In this document: one piece after another, positions 53,601-64,000 of the stretch
Layout: each line of letters begins with the position of its first letter
Numbering within the stretch: the stretch's first letter is position 1
Source: Sanghuangporus weigelae
Taxonomy: Eukaryota; Basidiomycota; Agaricomycetes; Hymenochaetales; Hymenochaetaceae
Direction of reading: 5' to 3'
DNA: 64,000 bases
NCBI GenBank assembly: GCA_033182465.1
Contig: CP137326.1
Location: 744,001-808,000, forward strand
Translations under genes and position numbers: made by a program
The notes under the pieces: generated by a model
Told to the model about the DNA's origin: nothing
Seen by the model: the letters and a program-made list of their open reading frames with translations, nothing else
Database searches by the model: none

Positions 53601-54277
53601 TTTTCTCAAAACTGAGTGAATACACCTGCTGATTTTTTTTCTAGTCGTAATATGGACAGCAAAAATTAATATGGCCAATGGAAAAAACATAGGTGTCTAT
53701 CACATAAAGCTCCTTTGAACACCGTGTGACATTACAAAATGTCTAATGTCGGCTAATTTGCGCTAATTTGCTGACTTGTCATAACAACATTGATCACATT
53801 ATGTAATAAAACTGCTTGTGCATCTGTCACATTTTTTGGCTTGTTTGGCTTACATCAATTTACTGAAAGCATATTCCTCCATGAAAATATAAAATAAGAA
53901 ACTCATAATAGAGTCATATTAGCTTATAAACTTAGAATCCACATTAATATTGGTTGACAGAAAAATGCACAGGACCAATTTGATCAGAGTGAGGTTTACT
54001 AGTTTCTCATAAATTTAACCAGTGTCTAATTTTTCCTGACCCAACAACTTGCCCGATTTACTTGAAATTTTGGATATCAGTTCAGATATACACTTTGCAT
54101 CTGCAGCATTTTTTTTGTGGTGAGGGATGAATAATTGAGTGAGAAAACGTAAGGTGTTTAAAGGAATGGTACTGTTTACGTAAAAGGACCGGTACGACCA
54201 CGTGTGATGTGATGATTTATCTACGAGCCGTGACTTTTCTCCAGCCAATCACCGAATCGGTTTTCTATTCCATCACA
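50636..54277. other. 3.6 kb AT-rich region without a gene
   Basis: No convincing coding frame on either strand. Visible items: a TTATATAGG TATA-like box near 51990 next to a CT-rich stretch; clustered TAGCAAC words at 51560-51640; repeated AATCCACATAT words and AGGCCTGA words at 53080-53480; TCCTTTGAACACC at 53551 and again at 53711. It looks like decayed repeat sequence, but no ends or target duplications could be fixed. The left part may hold the 3' end of the fragmented gene. Confidence 0.45.
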
Positions 54278-55907
54278 ATGTCCCTAAACATCCGAAATGT
54301 CAGGCTCGCTCATACTGATCAAGATCTCATCACGAAATTATATACTATTCACTGTCAGAGAGAGAAAGTTTTAAAGATAGAACCACAAGAGGAATTTTCT
54401 TGGAATGAGCGCGATGCTGGATATGTGAATGGACGAGGCGGGCTGTTGATTCCATCGTGAGTCGTACGTACTTGTGTCGAATGGCCTCCGTGCTGAGCGA
54501 CCAACCTGATTCCTCCCGTGTAGACTATGTCATTCGCATATACACATAGACAAATGTTTCATACTCGACAAAGGCGCTCCACTAGTCGTAGGGTAAAGAA
54601 CCCCTTCTCTTTCATGAGCACAAGCCGATGTGTCACGATTTGAAGTATACAGGGACTTCTCAGAGGCTCTTCGAGTCACTTCCGCAGTCAAAGAGACTTT
54701 CATCCGTGATACTGATGATCTATACAAGCGAGGCGAGAGACTCGTACGGGAGAGTATTGAGTCTGGCGTCACCTGTATGCGTGCACACGTCGAGGTCGAT
54801 AAGACCGTTCAAGATGCGAGTTTGAAGACTGGGATCAGGTTGAAAGAATACTTTCGGGAGGCTTGTGATATCCAACTGACATGTTCGTCGAACTCATTTC
54901 CCAAGAAGAAGACCTACATTGATAATCTGTATTTTTCCAGTATTCATGCAAGATCCTATCTTCGACAATGATACGGACGATACACCTGGTATGAACGCGT
55001 TTCTTGCTTCTCAAGCAGCCGAACGCTACACTTCTTCTCTCGGCGCCATCGGGTCTGCTCCTTATGTCGAGCGCACACGCGAGCAGCAACGCACCAACAT
55101 ACGCTTCGTACTCGACCTTGCTGTGAAGTATAACCTCCACGCGGACTTTCATATCGACTACGACTTGTCCCCACTGCCTGCAGATCCAAACTCTGATACA
55201 GCGCCATTAATTTACTACCTCCTTGACGTGCTTCACGAGATCCGCTGGACGGAACGCATGCCCGGACGGACGATAGTCCTCGGGCACGCAACCCGCCTCA
55301 CGCTCTTTTCACACTCACAACTATCCGATCTGCGCTCGCGCATAGGCTCGCTCCCCGTCTACTTCGTCGGTCTCCCGCAGAGCGACGTGTACATGATGGG
55401 GCGCGACTCCGGACAACGGCGCGGGACGCTTAATGTCTGCAAACTGGGAAGAGAGCATGATTTGCATGTCGTTATGAGCGTGAATAACATTGGGAACGCG
55501 TTCACACCGCAGGGCACCCTGGATCCGCTGGGGTTGTGTCCGCTTGGTGTTTCTGTGTACCAGGATGGGACGCTTGACGGATGCAGACGATTATTGGTAT
55601 TCAAGCCGCCTTTCTTTTCAAGTTATGCAAGTTCTGATTTGTACTATTTATATCTGCTTCACAGGAAGTAGTTTCTATATCCTCAAAACGCGCCATCGGT
55701 CTCCCTGAATCCGAATCCACTTCCGAGTCAGTTGACATAGCGATGTCGTTGATACCCACCGCAGGCTCCCCCGCAGATTTCGTGATACTGCACGAAAACC
55801 AGTCACTCCAATGCGCAGTGCTCGAGCCGTGCTTTTCGAGGACGACGATAAAAAACGGGCGTGTCGTAGCTAAAAGAGAAGCGAAGAGAGAGTTGTATAT
55901 AAGATAG
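54278..55907 (+). CDS. cytosine-deaminase-like amidohydrolase
   Basis: Metal-dependent hydrolase of the amidohydrolase fold, closest in layout to bacterial-type cytosine deaminase and fungal relatives; true substrate unknown. Exons 54278-54456, 54524-54592, 54653-54882, 54941-55596 and 55665-55907 sum to 1,377 nt, 458 residues, all phases correct. Metal ligands: SLCHSHIHIDKCF (HxH), HADFHIDYDL and LGHATRL (His). Other family blocks: GDFSEALRVTSAVKETF, RGERLVRESIESGVTCMRAH, FMQDPIFDNDTDD, LPVYFVGLPQSDVYMMGR, MSVNNIGNAFTPQG and PLGLCPLGVSVYQ. The C-terminal part SPADFVILHEN closes the small beta domain. No signal peptide, so probably cytosolic. First gene right of the repeat island and apparently untouched by it. 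Confidence 0.9.
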
Positions 55908-57574
55908 AACTAAGTAAATAAGTCAGTAAATGTTTTTACTCTGTTGGCGAGATTGGGATGTTGAAGCGTGTTGTTAGTTCACGGTGACGTCAAAGGCAAT
56001 TACTGAACTGAACTGATGTGCGGTTTATGCTTCGCGGAATATATCTATTCTATTTTATTCTATTCTCATCCAGACGTCTCTGCCTCTCCGTCGCACAGTG
56101 CTGGATCGATTTGAATTCGTCTGGGAAGCGGGAAAGCAGGAGAGCAGACGCGGCTATGAACGGCAACCCGCTTCCCCGAATGATGATGCACTACTACTGG
56201 ACAGCGCGGATCCCTACCTACTTCTCCCTACTTCCCGTCCCACGTACAAAAAACAGCTGTTGTCGACGTATCGGTAATCTTCTCTCCCGCTCTGGAAGCT
56301 TCGTCGAGTTTCATCTTGGCATTTGTTCGGCACTTGGTTTTTCGTATTTGTATTTGTATTTTTTTTTTTTTTTTGCTTCCGTTCCGCGCGTGAAGGATAG
56401 GATCCATACATGCATGCACTTCCGGACCTCGTCCTCCTCACTTCTCCGGGGGCACAGATATAGATAATAGTAATATTAATAATGAATGTTTGGTTCATAT
56501 CTGTAAGTAATCATCCATCTGCACGCGAACAGAAGAGAAGAGAAGAGAACACGGGAAGTCCTCTGAGTTCAAGTTCAAGCTCAGTCTCAGCTTCAATAGA
56601 TGTCAATGGGATGCCGAACCCTTTTATCTGCCAGTGGATTCGGATTCGGACTAGGGTGTGAAAGCGAAATGAACGCGCGAAGTCTCATCTCCTGGGAACG
56701 ACTCGGACTCGGACTCGGACTCGGAGGTAAGGTTCTAAGAATATGAATGGTCTGAGATGAGGTCAGTTGAGTTGCAGACGAGATAAATTAAGTGAAGACA
56801 GAAGCCGCGAGAACGAGAACGACAACGAGAACGAGATAGATGCACACGCCGTACGGGGAATACGAATACGAGAGAAGAGCAGGAGATGAGATACAGTACC
56901 GATATGATATGATATAATATGATTCGGATCCTACTTATACTAATACTAATACTACTACGGGATACGACTACTAGTGAGCGGGAAGCCACCGAGTGCAGCG
57001 GCGAGGAGATAAGATCGGGATGTGGTGGGGTTTGGATTTGGGTTTGGGTTTGGGAACCCCGGAGGGTAAACCAAACTCAAACTTATAAGGCGAAATGAAT
57101 GAACGAATGAGTGTATGAAAACGATTTAATGAAGTACATAAACGAATAAATGAACTGAAATGAACGGCTTTGCTAGGTTCTACTACGGGAGTAATGTGTC
57201 ACAAAAACAAAACGGGGAAGACGGAGAGAAAGGAAAGTGAAGAAAAGGAGGCTTGGGAGAGCAAGGTACTACAACAACAATTGGAGAAAATTTCAGAGTA
57301 AAATGAGAGAGAGAGAGAGAGCAAGAGAGCAAGAAAGTGAGACAGCACGAAAGCAGAGGAAAGGATACAAAGAAAGGCGAAACAGCGATAGTGTAGCACA
57401 GCAGGATAACGAGCAGCGAAAAAAAAAAATACTCCTAGACGATAGGTAAGGTAGAAATAAAAGAAGAAATGAAAGACAACGACAGAGCGAAGAGACCAAG
57501 AAACAAAGAAACCCACGAAAGAAAAAAAAGGAAGGTAAAATCTCGAAATGAAGAGAACTCCACATGCGTTCTCT
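55908..57574. other. microsatellite-rich spacer and CU-rich 3' flank of the RGS gene
   Basis: No gene seen. Simple repeats: ATTCTATT words at 56045-56068, a T-run at 56360-56374, GGACTC triplets-of-two at 56704-56725, GAACGAGAAC words near 56810-56840, GATATGATAT at 56900-56920, GGGTTT words at 57030-57052. From about 57185 to 57565 the plus strand is almost all A and G, which in the RGS transcript is a CU-rich 3' untranslated region. Confidence 0.55.
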
Positions 57575-60208
57575 CTACCCCTCCGACGGAACAGGCAGCG
57601 AAACGACCACCCCGCACGCGACGATGCATAGCAGCGCCGCCAGGCACGCCGCGCGCACCACGATCTCCCATTGTGCGCGCGCGACGACGGGCGCGAGCAC
57701 TCGCGTGACAGGCCCGAAGGCCGGGACGCGCGCCTCGAGGGCGCAACGCGTGCGCCAGCTCAAGCTGCTACCACCCCTGGAGCCGCCTTCTGCGAGGCCT
57801 TCGAGATGGATAGCTTTGCCTTGGCCTGTGTGTTCTTTGGCGTGTGGGTAGAAGTCGCTGAACGTGTTGTATGATGAGGCAGAATGAGAGTGGTGTCGTG
57901 AGTGGAACAGTGAGAAGAGACGCGGGAGGCGAAGGAAGAATGGGAGGTGTGATCGTGAGTTGTTATTGCTACCACGACCACCATGCGAACGCTCATGGCC
58001 CCACCAACTTGCTCTCCTGCACCTCGCTCGCATCTCCGCTACAGTATCAGCAGACGCAGGGCCCTTCTCACACAACCGCGCAGCGTCGTCCGAGTGCGCG
58101 GGAGAGACAGGGCTACACTCCGTCGCTGTCCCGACAGCAGTAACAGTGTTCAACCCCAACCCGAAACCAGACGTCGTCGGCGAAGGGAGCGTCAATTGCG
58201 CTTTCTCGTCTACGAGACCACTTAAATCGCTCGTGTCGAGGAAGATCTCAGGCGCACGAGGTCGCGTTCCTGTTACCGAGGCAACGGGTGCAGGCGGCGC
58301 GGGAGGAGCGGGTGGAGGTGGAGGTGGCAGGATCGGTAACGCGTCAAAGTCAAATGGTCCTAATGGTAGTAGGACTGACGGTGATGTCGGTCCCGCTTCG
58401 AGGTCCTCTACCTTATTACAGATAGATCGCGAACGCGAGTGCGAGTGCTTGCGTCCTCGAACGGAGTCGGCATCCGAGTAAGGATATGCCGGGATGAACG
58501 GGGCAGTCGGGACCTGTGGGGCGGGTAATGATGGCTTCGCGGGCGTCGGAACTGACGTACTCGGACCAGCTGGTGCAGATGTCGAAGGAGCAGAAGAGCC
58601 TGAAGGAATGGCAGATTGTGCAGGAGGCGCCGGCAATCCCGCCAGGTGGACCTGTCCCGTCGAACCAGTTGCAGCCTCGCTCGCAATCAGCGCCAGGGCA
58701 GCATTTACGACCGCCGGGTCATCCTCTGCTGCCGTGTCAGGTGAAGGCATCGCAGGCGAGATGTAGATCCCGTGATCGCTCGCCGTACTCATCCCGTCCT
58801 CCTCACACTCTTCATCGTCCACGAAGCTCTCGTCATCCGACGCGTACGCAGGGACAGATCGCGTTTCCGAGTCAGCGTAGATGTTACTTCCATGCCCGTG
58901 AGGAAAAACAAGACTGGATGTGCCTCCTCGGCTTTTGAGCGACGAGATCGAGATCGTGTGCGCGTGTGTTTGCGATGTGGCATTCGTGAACGACGTCTGC
59001 GTGCCTGTCCCGGTGAAACTTGTATCAGTTGAGATGGAGACGGTGGTGGTGGTCCCGTACGAAAGCGAAGGCGTGTTCGTCGGAATGCGAATAGCGATTC
59101 TCGGCGGCGCTGTTAATGCTCGTACAGGGCGAGTTGGCACAGCGACGCTTGCTGGACTTCGAGATTTGGGTTCAAGCGGCGGAATAAAAGTCGGCGGAGG
59201 CGGTCGCACGAGTTCAAACCTACCAAGAAAGAGTCAATACCTCACTCAGCTGCTATAATACATAACATACTTTCGTAGTTGCCGAAAGTCACCAAAGATG
59301 TAAATCATCATACATATTCCACGAAGACTGGCAATAAAGATTGTGAGGCCGAACCAAAGTCCGGGTAGGATGACGAGTCGCTCCCATCGACTCTGCGAAC
59401 GCGTAAAGTTGACCGCAAGAGGTGGGATGGTGCCGACAAGGAGGAAGAAGATACCTGCAGCGATACCACACGCGGCGCGGTAGGTCCCGACATTGCTATA
59501 CGCGGCGCGGACACATCGCGCCAAGCTACCCCGTAAAGCCTCCTCAACATGCGCGCGTGCAGGTGCTAACACGGCCGGGTCTGGATGCCCGCTGACGACG
59601 GCGAGCGCGTCGAGGAGCGCAGGAGGTAAGGACAGCTCGTACGGCGCCCCGGGGACAAGGAAAGTTTCGCGTGCGCGGGAGAAGAAGAGCGCTAAGGCAG
59701 GCGAGTAGGGAGTTGTGACGGACCACGCGACGCGGTAGGCCGCGGGAGAATGTGTCCCTCCACGCCCATGTTGAATATGACTCCTATTCTTTGCCTCTCT
59801 CGCGCGTACTTTGGCGATCCAGCGGTCATACTTTGCGATATACTCTCTCAGCCAGAGTATGAAATAGAGATTCTCGACTGATTGTTCGACGTAAAGGAGC
59901 CATTCTTCGAAATCTTTGAGAGAGAGTGGTGGGAGGTGTTTTCGATCGAGGACGTCCTCGAGGCGGACGTCGAATATGGGAGTGAGGCCAAATGAGCGAA
60001 CCTTGCCGACTGCGGCGGGCGGGGAGCACAATCGTTTTGGGAGGGAGAGGAGACCTCTGATTGTGAAACGCGAAAGCCTTGGTTGAGTTTGTATGAAAGG
60101 CGCTGTGCCGGGGGACATGGTCGTCGCCTGAAGGAGCGACGGCGCACGATGGGCGGAGGGGAGAGAGAGCTGAGAGCGATGAGAAAGAGAAGGCGGGCGA
60201 CTAGCCAT
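57575..60208 (-). CDS. RGS-domain membrane protein
   Basis: Predicted regulator of G-protein signalling fused to membrane segments, resembling yeast Rax1-type proteins. Exons 60208-59271 and 59219-57575 give 860 residues. Residues about 80-235 are RGS-like: LEDVLDRKHLPPLSLKDFEE, YVEQSVENLYFILWL, and the late PARAHVEEALRGSL. Two membrane helices follow (ACGIAAGIFFLLVGTIPPL, LPGLWFGLTIFIASLRG), then a 400-residue Ser/Pro/Thr-rich cytosolic region with HSHSRSRSI, a poly-Pro run, and a third membrane helix at the extreme C-terminus (VVRAACLAALLCIVACGVVV). The RGS domain is interrupted by a long insert rich in basic residues, so GAP activity is uncertain. An ATG at residue 31 is an alternative start. 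GC-rich compared with its neighbours. Confidence 0.82.
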
Positions 60209-62366
60209 TATTATAAGCAGCCGTGACGTTCTTCCATGCCATGTGTCACGTGTATCGACACATACATTACATGCATTTGTGTAATGACATAGGGATTCGC
60301 CGCTTCCTTCTTGCCTCTTCTGTCCTATTACATCGCACCGGAGAAGCTTCCTCCTCTCTTTCCGGCGGCGTACTTTCCCACTCCCCCGCTCACCGACAGT
60401 AGCGGCGCCGGCCGTCTTCCTTTCAGTCTAATCATGCCATTCGCGAACGTGCCGTATGTTTCTTTCCTCGTTCCTCCTCGTCGACGCCCGGTAGGCTCGG
60501 TGATTGTTGCTCCTCCTGTCCGCCACCTCTTCCTTCTCTTCCGAGTCCATCCACGCGGATGTCTGCCTTCTCTGCTACTATTTGTCACGCAAGGATCTTC
60601 GCTCTCTAGTGTCTCTCTCCTGTTTAAAAGTCAAAACCGCTCGTCTGCGGACGTGGCATATCCCTCTGTTGTCTGATTAGACATCACAATTAGAGAATTC
60701 TCTGCAAGTTGCGTCCTTTCAAAGATCATCTATCACTAGCCTGAAGCTTCTCGTCTTCCTTCCAATCTACATTGCGTCCTTCGTCCGTCGTATATTACAC
60801 ATACGTACACCTTCCAACATCTACGCCGAACGTATCTCCGTCATCCTAGTGCGTTGGGTAAAACTCATTCTGTCTATCTATCAATTTGCCTTTTTTTTTT
60901 TTAGGTTGACGGCGGGATCTAGAATACCTTCGCTCCCGTCCTAGGCCTTATCGGAATTATACGATCTAGATCCTGGGTACACTGATTGCCCATTTACAGC
61001 TCCTCGATTCCCTTTTGCCAATAAATACTTTACACATTTGTTGGACTCGCCTTGTCCGAGTCTATCTGTCTGTCTAGGCAACCTGGGCTTGTCCGTGTAT
61101 CTGTCTCTCCTCCGCCACCAAATGCTGGCAGGGACTGGCCCTTGAAAACGCCTACTACTTAGGTTTGGTGTCTCCAGATTACAGCTGTTGCAACCCAACT
61201 TTGAACACCCGCCGCAGACTAGCGCTGTGCTGCCAGCCAGTCAGCCAGCCAGGTTACGTGGAATGGTAGACACCACCACTGACAACGAGGATACGGAGGG
61301 CGTTGAATGGTGTATGTCGCGTCATAGACACGCATATGCATATATTCATATGCATGTTGTTGATAATTGCTGCTGATGTGGAGTACATGTTTAAGGTTCT
61401 CTGGCTATTTGACGGACGACGGGCATCCAGTGCCATAAGACGGGACTGCAGCAACTTGAACATGCGCACCCGCTGTCTGTTCGCCCCAACGCCTGTCTTC
61501 ACGGCCCGTGAACGCGTCGCAAATATTCCTGTCTATCTCTTTATTTAGAATTTCAATCTCGTCCGTCGCCATCCCGCGAACGAGAACTTGACTTGACTTT
61601 ATGCATATGTTGGGCTGATGGGAACTTCTTTATAGCAAGGTACTTTTTTTTTTTTGACAGTACGCCGGAACAGTACGTGGGTAATCCTATACAGACCGTA
61701 CACGCAGTCCCTATGCCTCCTTCTCCGAGTTCGTACGTACGGCTTACATTGTTCATATTCAATAAACTTTGCTCCTGAGTCAAGTGGCAAGAGCGCGCTC
61801 GAGGCTTCCTGCTCCGTCTTGCTCGCCCTGCTCGTGTACGTGACCTCGCTCCCGTTTTTGCAGACTACGCATGTATGCGTATATATTGGGTGAGTACTTG
61901 ACATGAACACTGCTGTGTGCAGTAGTGCTGCTACTTACGTTTTTTAGCGACGTAGCCGACGCTGCCGGCTGCGTTCTGCACTCCCTTCTTGACCTTGTAG
62001 GAGTATAGTAGCTTGCTGATCCGCCTTCGGTCTTCATCTTGGACTCATCTGGGAACGGAATATCTAGCGTTAGGGACTCTCTCGGACGTGCTAATTCTGA
62101 AGAGAACCTGACGTACATTGTTCGAGGAGCAGTTGCGTATTCGCACCTGCAGAAAGATTCATGCAAAAAGAGAACGGGGATGGTGGTAGGTTTGCTCGCC
62201 TATGGACATGGTCGTGATGGTTCCGGAAGAAAGACTCGGAGACTCACTCTTCTCGATTCCAGATGGCATTATTGTTATGGTAGATCATTTTTTTCTGTTT
62301 TCTTTTCTGCGTGGGCAGCATTTCAATAATAATATTAATAATGTACAAGTAGAACTGTATTTGATA

Positions 62367-62404
<38 letters not shown>

Positions 62405-63237
62405 TGGGATACATGCATGCATGAACATGTAAAGCCGGTGATAGCTCTTACCGCTTACTGTAGTAACTACTTAGTGGCGTTCGTACGTACGTCCGGTACC
62501 TATGTGCGAGTTTCTCTCTCTTCGATCCCGATTACGATTTCCTGTGCCCGATTACGATTCCTATCTCGATTGCGATTGCGATTGCGATTTATGATTCGGG
62601 ATGAATGGTGAATCATCATGGAACTGAATGATACATAGTAAGTGAGTAAGTACAACACAACAAGTAGCGCGGCGGCGCGGTTCTTTGGTGGGTTCCTACA
62701 GGATCAAGTACGTACCTTCCCCTCCCTTCCACACGCCTTGCGATGTAAGGGGATTTTGGCCGGATGGACTGCGTCGAATGATCTACCTTAAGGATGGGCA
62801 TAAATTTATGAAGTGACAAGTTTTCATTATCAAGTATATTCGTGTCTGTTCCTGCAAGATCCAGACCGTCTCACGAGGGTGAATATATCTTATACGAGTA
62901 TCTGTATGTATGATAATCTACTGATCACATCAAGAAGAGATAGAAAAGCAGACACGTATATGGGCGTGTACATGTAAGAAAAATACTGTAATGTCCGTGT
63001 GTATAATACAGAACTCAACAAAACACGATACAATCTCCTTTTCTTTTCCCCTCATTTCTTACCTCTTTCTCGATGAGAAAAAAAAAAAATTAAACACGTT
63101 GAAAGATTAATAGGGTACGAGTTAGGAAAGACGGAATGGAAAGACGTGGAGTACAGAGAACAGAGAGCAGAAAGCAAAAGTCGTACAAAGACAAAGACAA
63201 TTACATGGGGAATAGCAAGGAGGGGGAAAAGCGTAAA
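60209..63237. other. 3.0 kb spacer without a confident gene
   Basis: Upstream of the RGS gene and 3' flank of the right-edge gene. 60,300-60,900 is CT-rich on the plus strand and ends in a T-run plus TAG (about 60,904), like a long leader with an intron, but no long frame follows. The frame at 60311-60676 is Pro/Leu/Ser-rich and lacks any family motif. T-runs at 60890 and 61645, a TTAC microsatellite at 62368, and GATTGC words near 62568 are present. Confidence 0.4.
62368..62403 (+). repeat. (TTAC)9 microsatellite
   Basis: Nine perfect TTAC units, 36 bp, in the spacer; likely polymorphic between strains. Confidence 0.95.
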
Positions 63238-64000
63238 TTATCGATTTGAAGGAGTCGTTTCTGTATGCCGTCGTCCTCCGACGACTGTCGTTCCTTGCTG
63301 CTGCTGACTCGGATTCGGATTATTCGAATTGGAGTTTGGATTTGAGTCCGATTCCGATCGGGAGATGGGAACGGACACCTTCCACTGCATCTCCGCCGTA
63401 CCCAGTACAATGTCCGGCAAATCCTCATCCTCATCCTCGCCTTCCTCTGCGGCGCGGGAGCCATGTTGTTGCTGTCGACCGTCACCCCTCCAGACGCGTG
63501 GACGATATCGAGAAGGCATGGCGATCATGATGCTCACTTGTAACCTCGCATCTTCGACAGCAGTGTCTACGTTGGCGTTGTTAGCGTGTTCGTCGGGACT
63601 GGGATTTTGGGACTGGGAATGTGCGGAGGGTTCTTGCGATGCGTCAGCATTGCCGTGCGCTGAAGTGTCCGAGGAAGGTCCGGTATTGGATTGAGGAGGT
63701 CGGGCGGAACGGGGATTAAGGAATCGTGGACGATGCCAGTTGATGTTGTGCCCGGTTACGAGCCCAAAGGAGGCTGTCTCGAGGAAAGTGGGCCGGGCGG
63801 CTGGAGGAGCGGGCTGCTGTCCTGCGCCTGTGAGTTTGTCGGACTGGATTCGAACGGAGACAGGCTGGATGATATTAAAAGCATTGACATTTTCAGCAAT
63901 ATGATATGAAACCATGATGGTAGGTAAGGGAAAGTGACGTACCATCAGGTTCTCCCACTTCATTTCTTTCGATTCATCAGGCGGTGGGGGAGGGGCGATA
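63238..64000 (-). CDS. unidentified protein, C-terminal part (gene runs off the right edge)
   Basis: Exon from the right edge to 63943 ends DESKEMKWENLM; a GTACGT donor and a CAG acceptor at 63865 join it in phase 0 to the exon 63864-63238 (209 codons with stop). This exon begins PVSVRIQSDKLTG, contains FGLVTGHNINWHRPRF, a Ser/Asn/Pro-rich linker, LQVSIMIAMPSRYRPRVW, an acidic run EGEDEDEDLPDIVLG and a poly-Gln stretch near the end. The VSIMIAMPS and LPDIVLGTAE pieces look conserved, the rest disordered. Similar tails exist, as far as I recall, on large basidiomycete membrane proteins, but no membrane segment is in the window, so I name no family. Confidence 0.65.
   Translation of the reverse strand, partial: IAPPPPPDESKEMKWENLMVRHFPLPTIMVSYHIAENVNAFNIIQPVSVRIQSDKLTGAGQQPAPPAARPTFLETASFGLVTGHNINWHRPRFLNPRSARPPQSNTGPSSDTSAHGNADASQEPSAHSQSQNPSPDEHANNANVDTAVEDARLQVSIMIAMPSRYRPRVWRGDGRQQQHGSRAAEEGEDEDEDLPDIVLGTAEMQWKVSVPISRSESDSNPNSNSNNPNPSQQQQGTTVVGGRRHTETTPSNR

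Noticed and set aside
57960-59258. Open frames of 80-170 codons on the plus strand opposite the RGS gene
   Set aside because: Shadow frames of a GC-rich coding exon; the minus-strand frame has the domain and splice support.
60311-60676. 121-codon frame on the plus strand
   Set aside because: Low-complexity CT-rich composition, no family motif, no stop-delimited exon partner; more likely leader or spacer.

Overview
This is a fungal nuclear window. Its genes carry many short GT-AG introns of about 45-70 bp, are tightly packed and often divergent or convergent, and encode proteins typical of Basidiomycota (a Zn cluster factor with a C-terminal cluster, a proline-rich PH protein, an RGS membrane protein, LigE-like GST). 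An agaricomycete is the best guess. Gene models below were spliced by eye; exon lengths were summed and checked for frame wherever a residue count is given.

1-38.6 kb is a conserved housekeeping block. In order: HAM1-like protein (-, cut by the left edge), short-chain dehydrogenase (-), a 3.3 kb stretch without a gene, a Zn2Cys6 factor (-), a PH-domain protein (+), the splicing factor Prp8 (-), a SIKE/FGFR1OP2-like coiled-coil protein (+), two tandem secreted paralogues (-), a SAP-domain protein (-), INO80 subunit Ies6 (+), mannose-6-phosphate isomerase (-), a GST (-), an unknown Cys/His protein with a 40-residue repeat (+), actin capping protein alpha (-), a stress-responsive A/B barrel protein (+) and a dienelactone hydrolase (-). 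Three divergent pairs share short intergenic regions: prp8/SIKE, SAP/ies6 and capping protein/A-B barrel.

38.6-50.6 kb is a repeat-rich accessory island. A large gene of an unnamed family, with a coiled-coil N-terminus and a possible DDE-transposase-like core, lies there in five pieces. The breaks are an unclassified 1.5 kb stretch, two related solo LTR fossils with 4-bp flanking duplications, and a 2.86 kb TG...CA insertion with a perfect 5-bp flanking duplication that itself holds a third LTR fossil. Conserved blocks of the gene continue exactly across the two solo LTRs.

50.6-54.3 kb is AT-rich and shows no gene. 54.3-64 kb returns to ordinary genes: a cytosine-deaminase-like amidohydrolase (+), an RGS-domain membrane protein (-) and, at the right edge, an unidentified partial gene (-), separated by microsatellite-rich spacers. 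No tRNA, rRNA, CRISPR or prokaryotic feature was seen.
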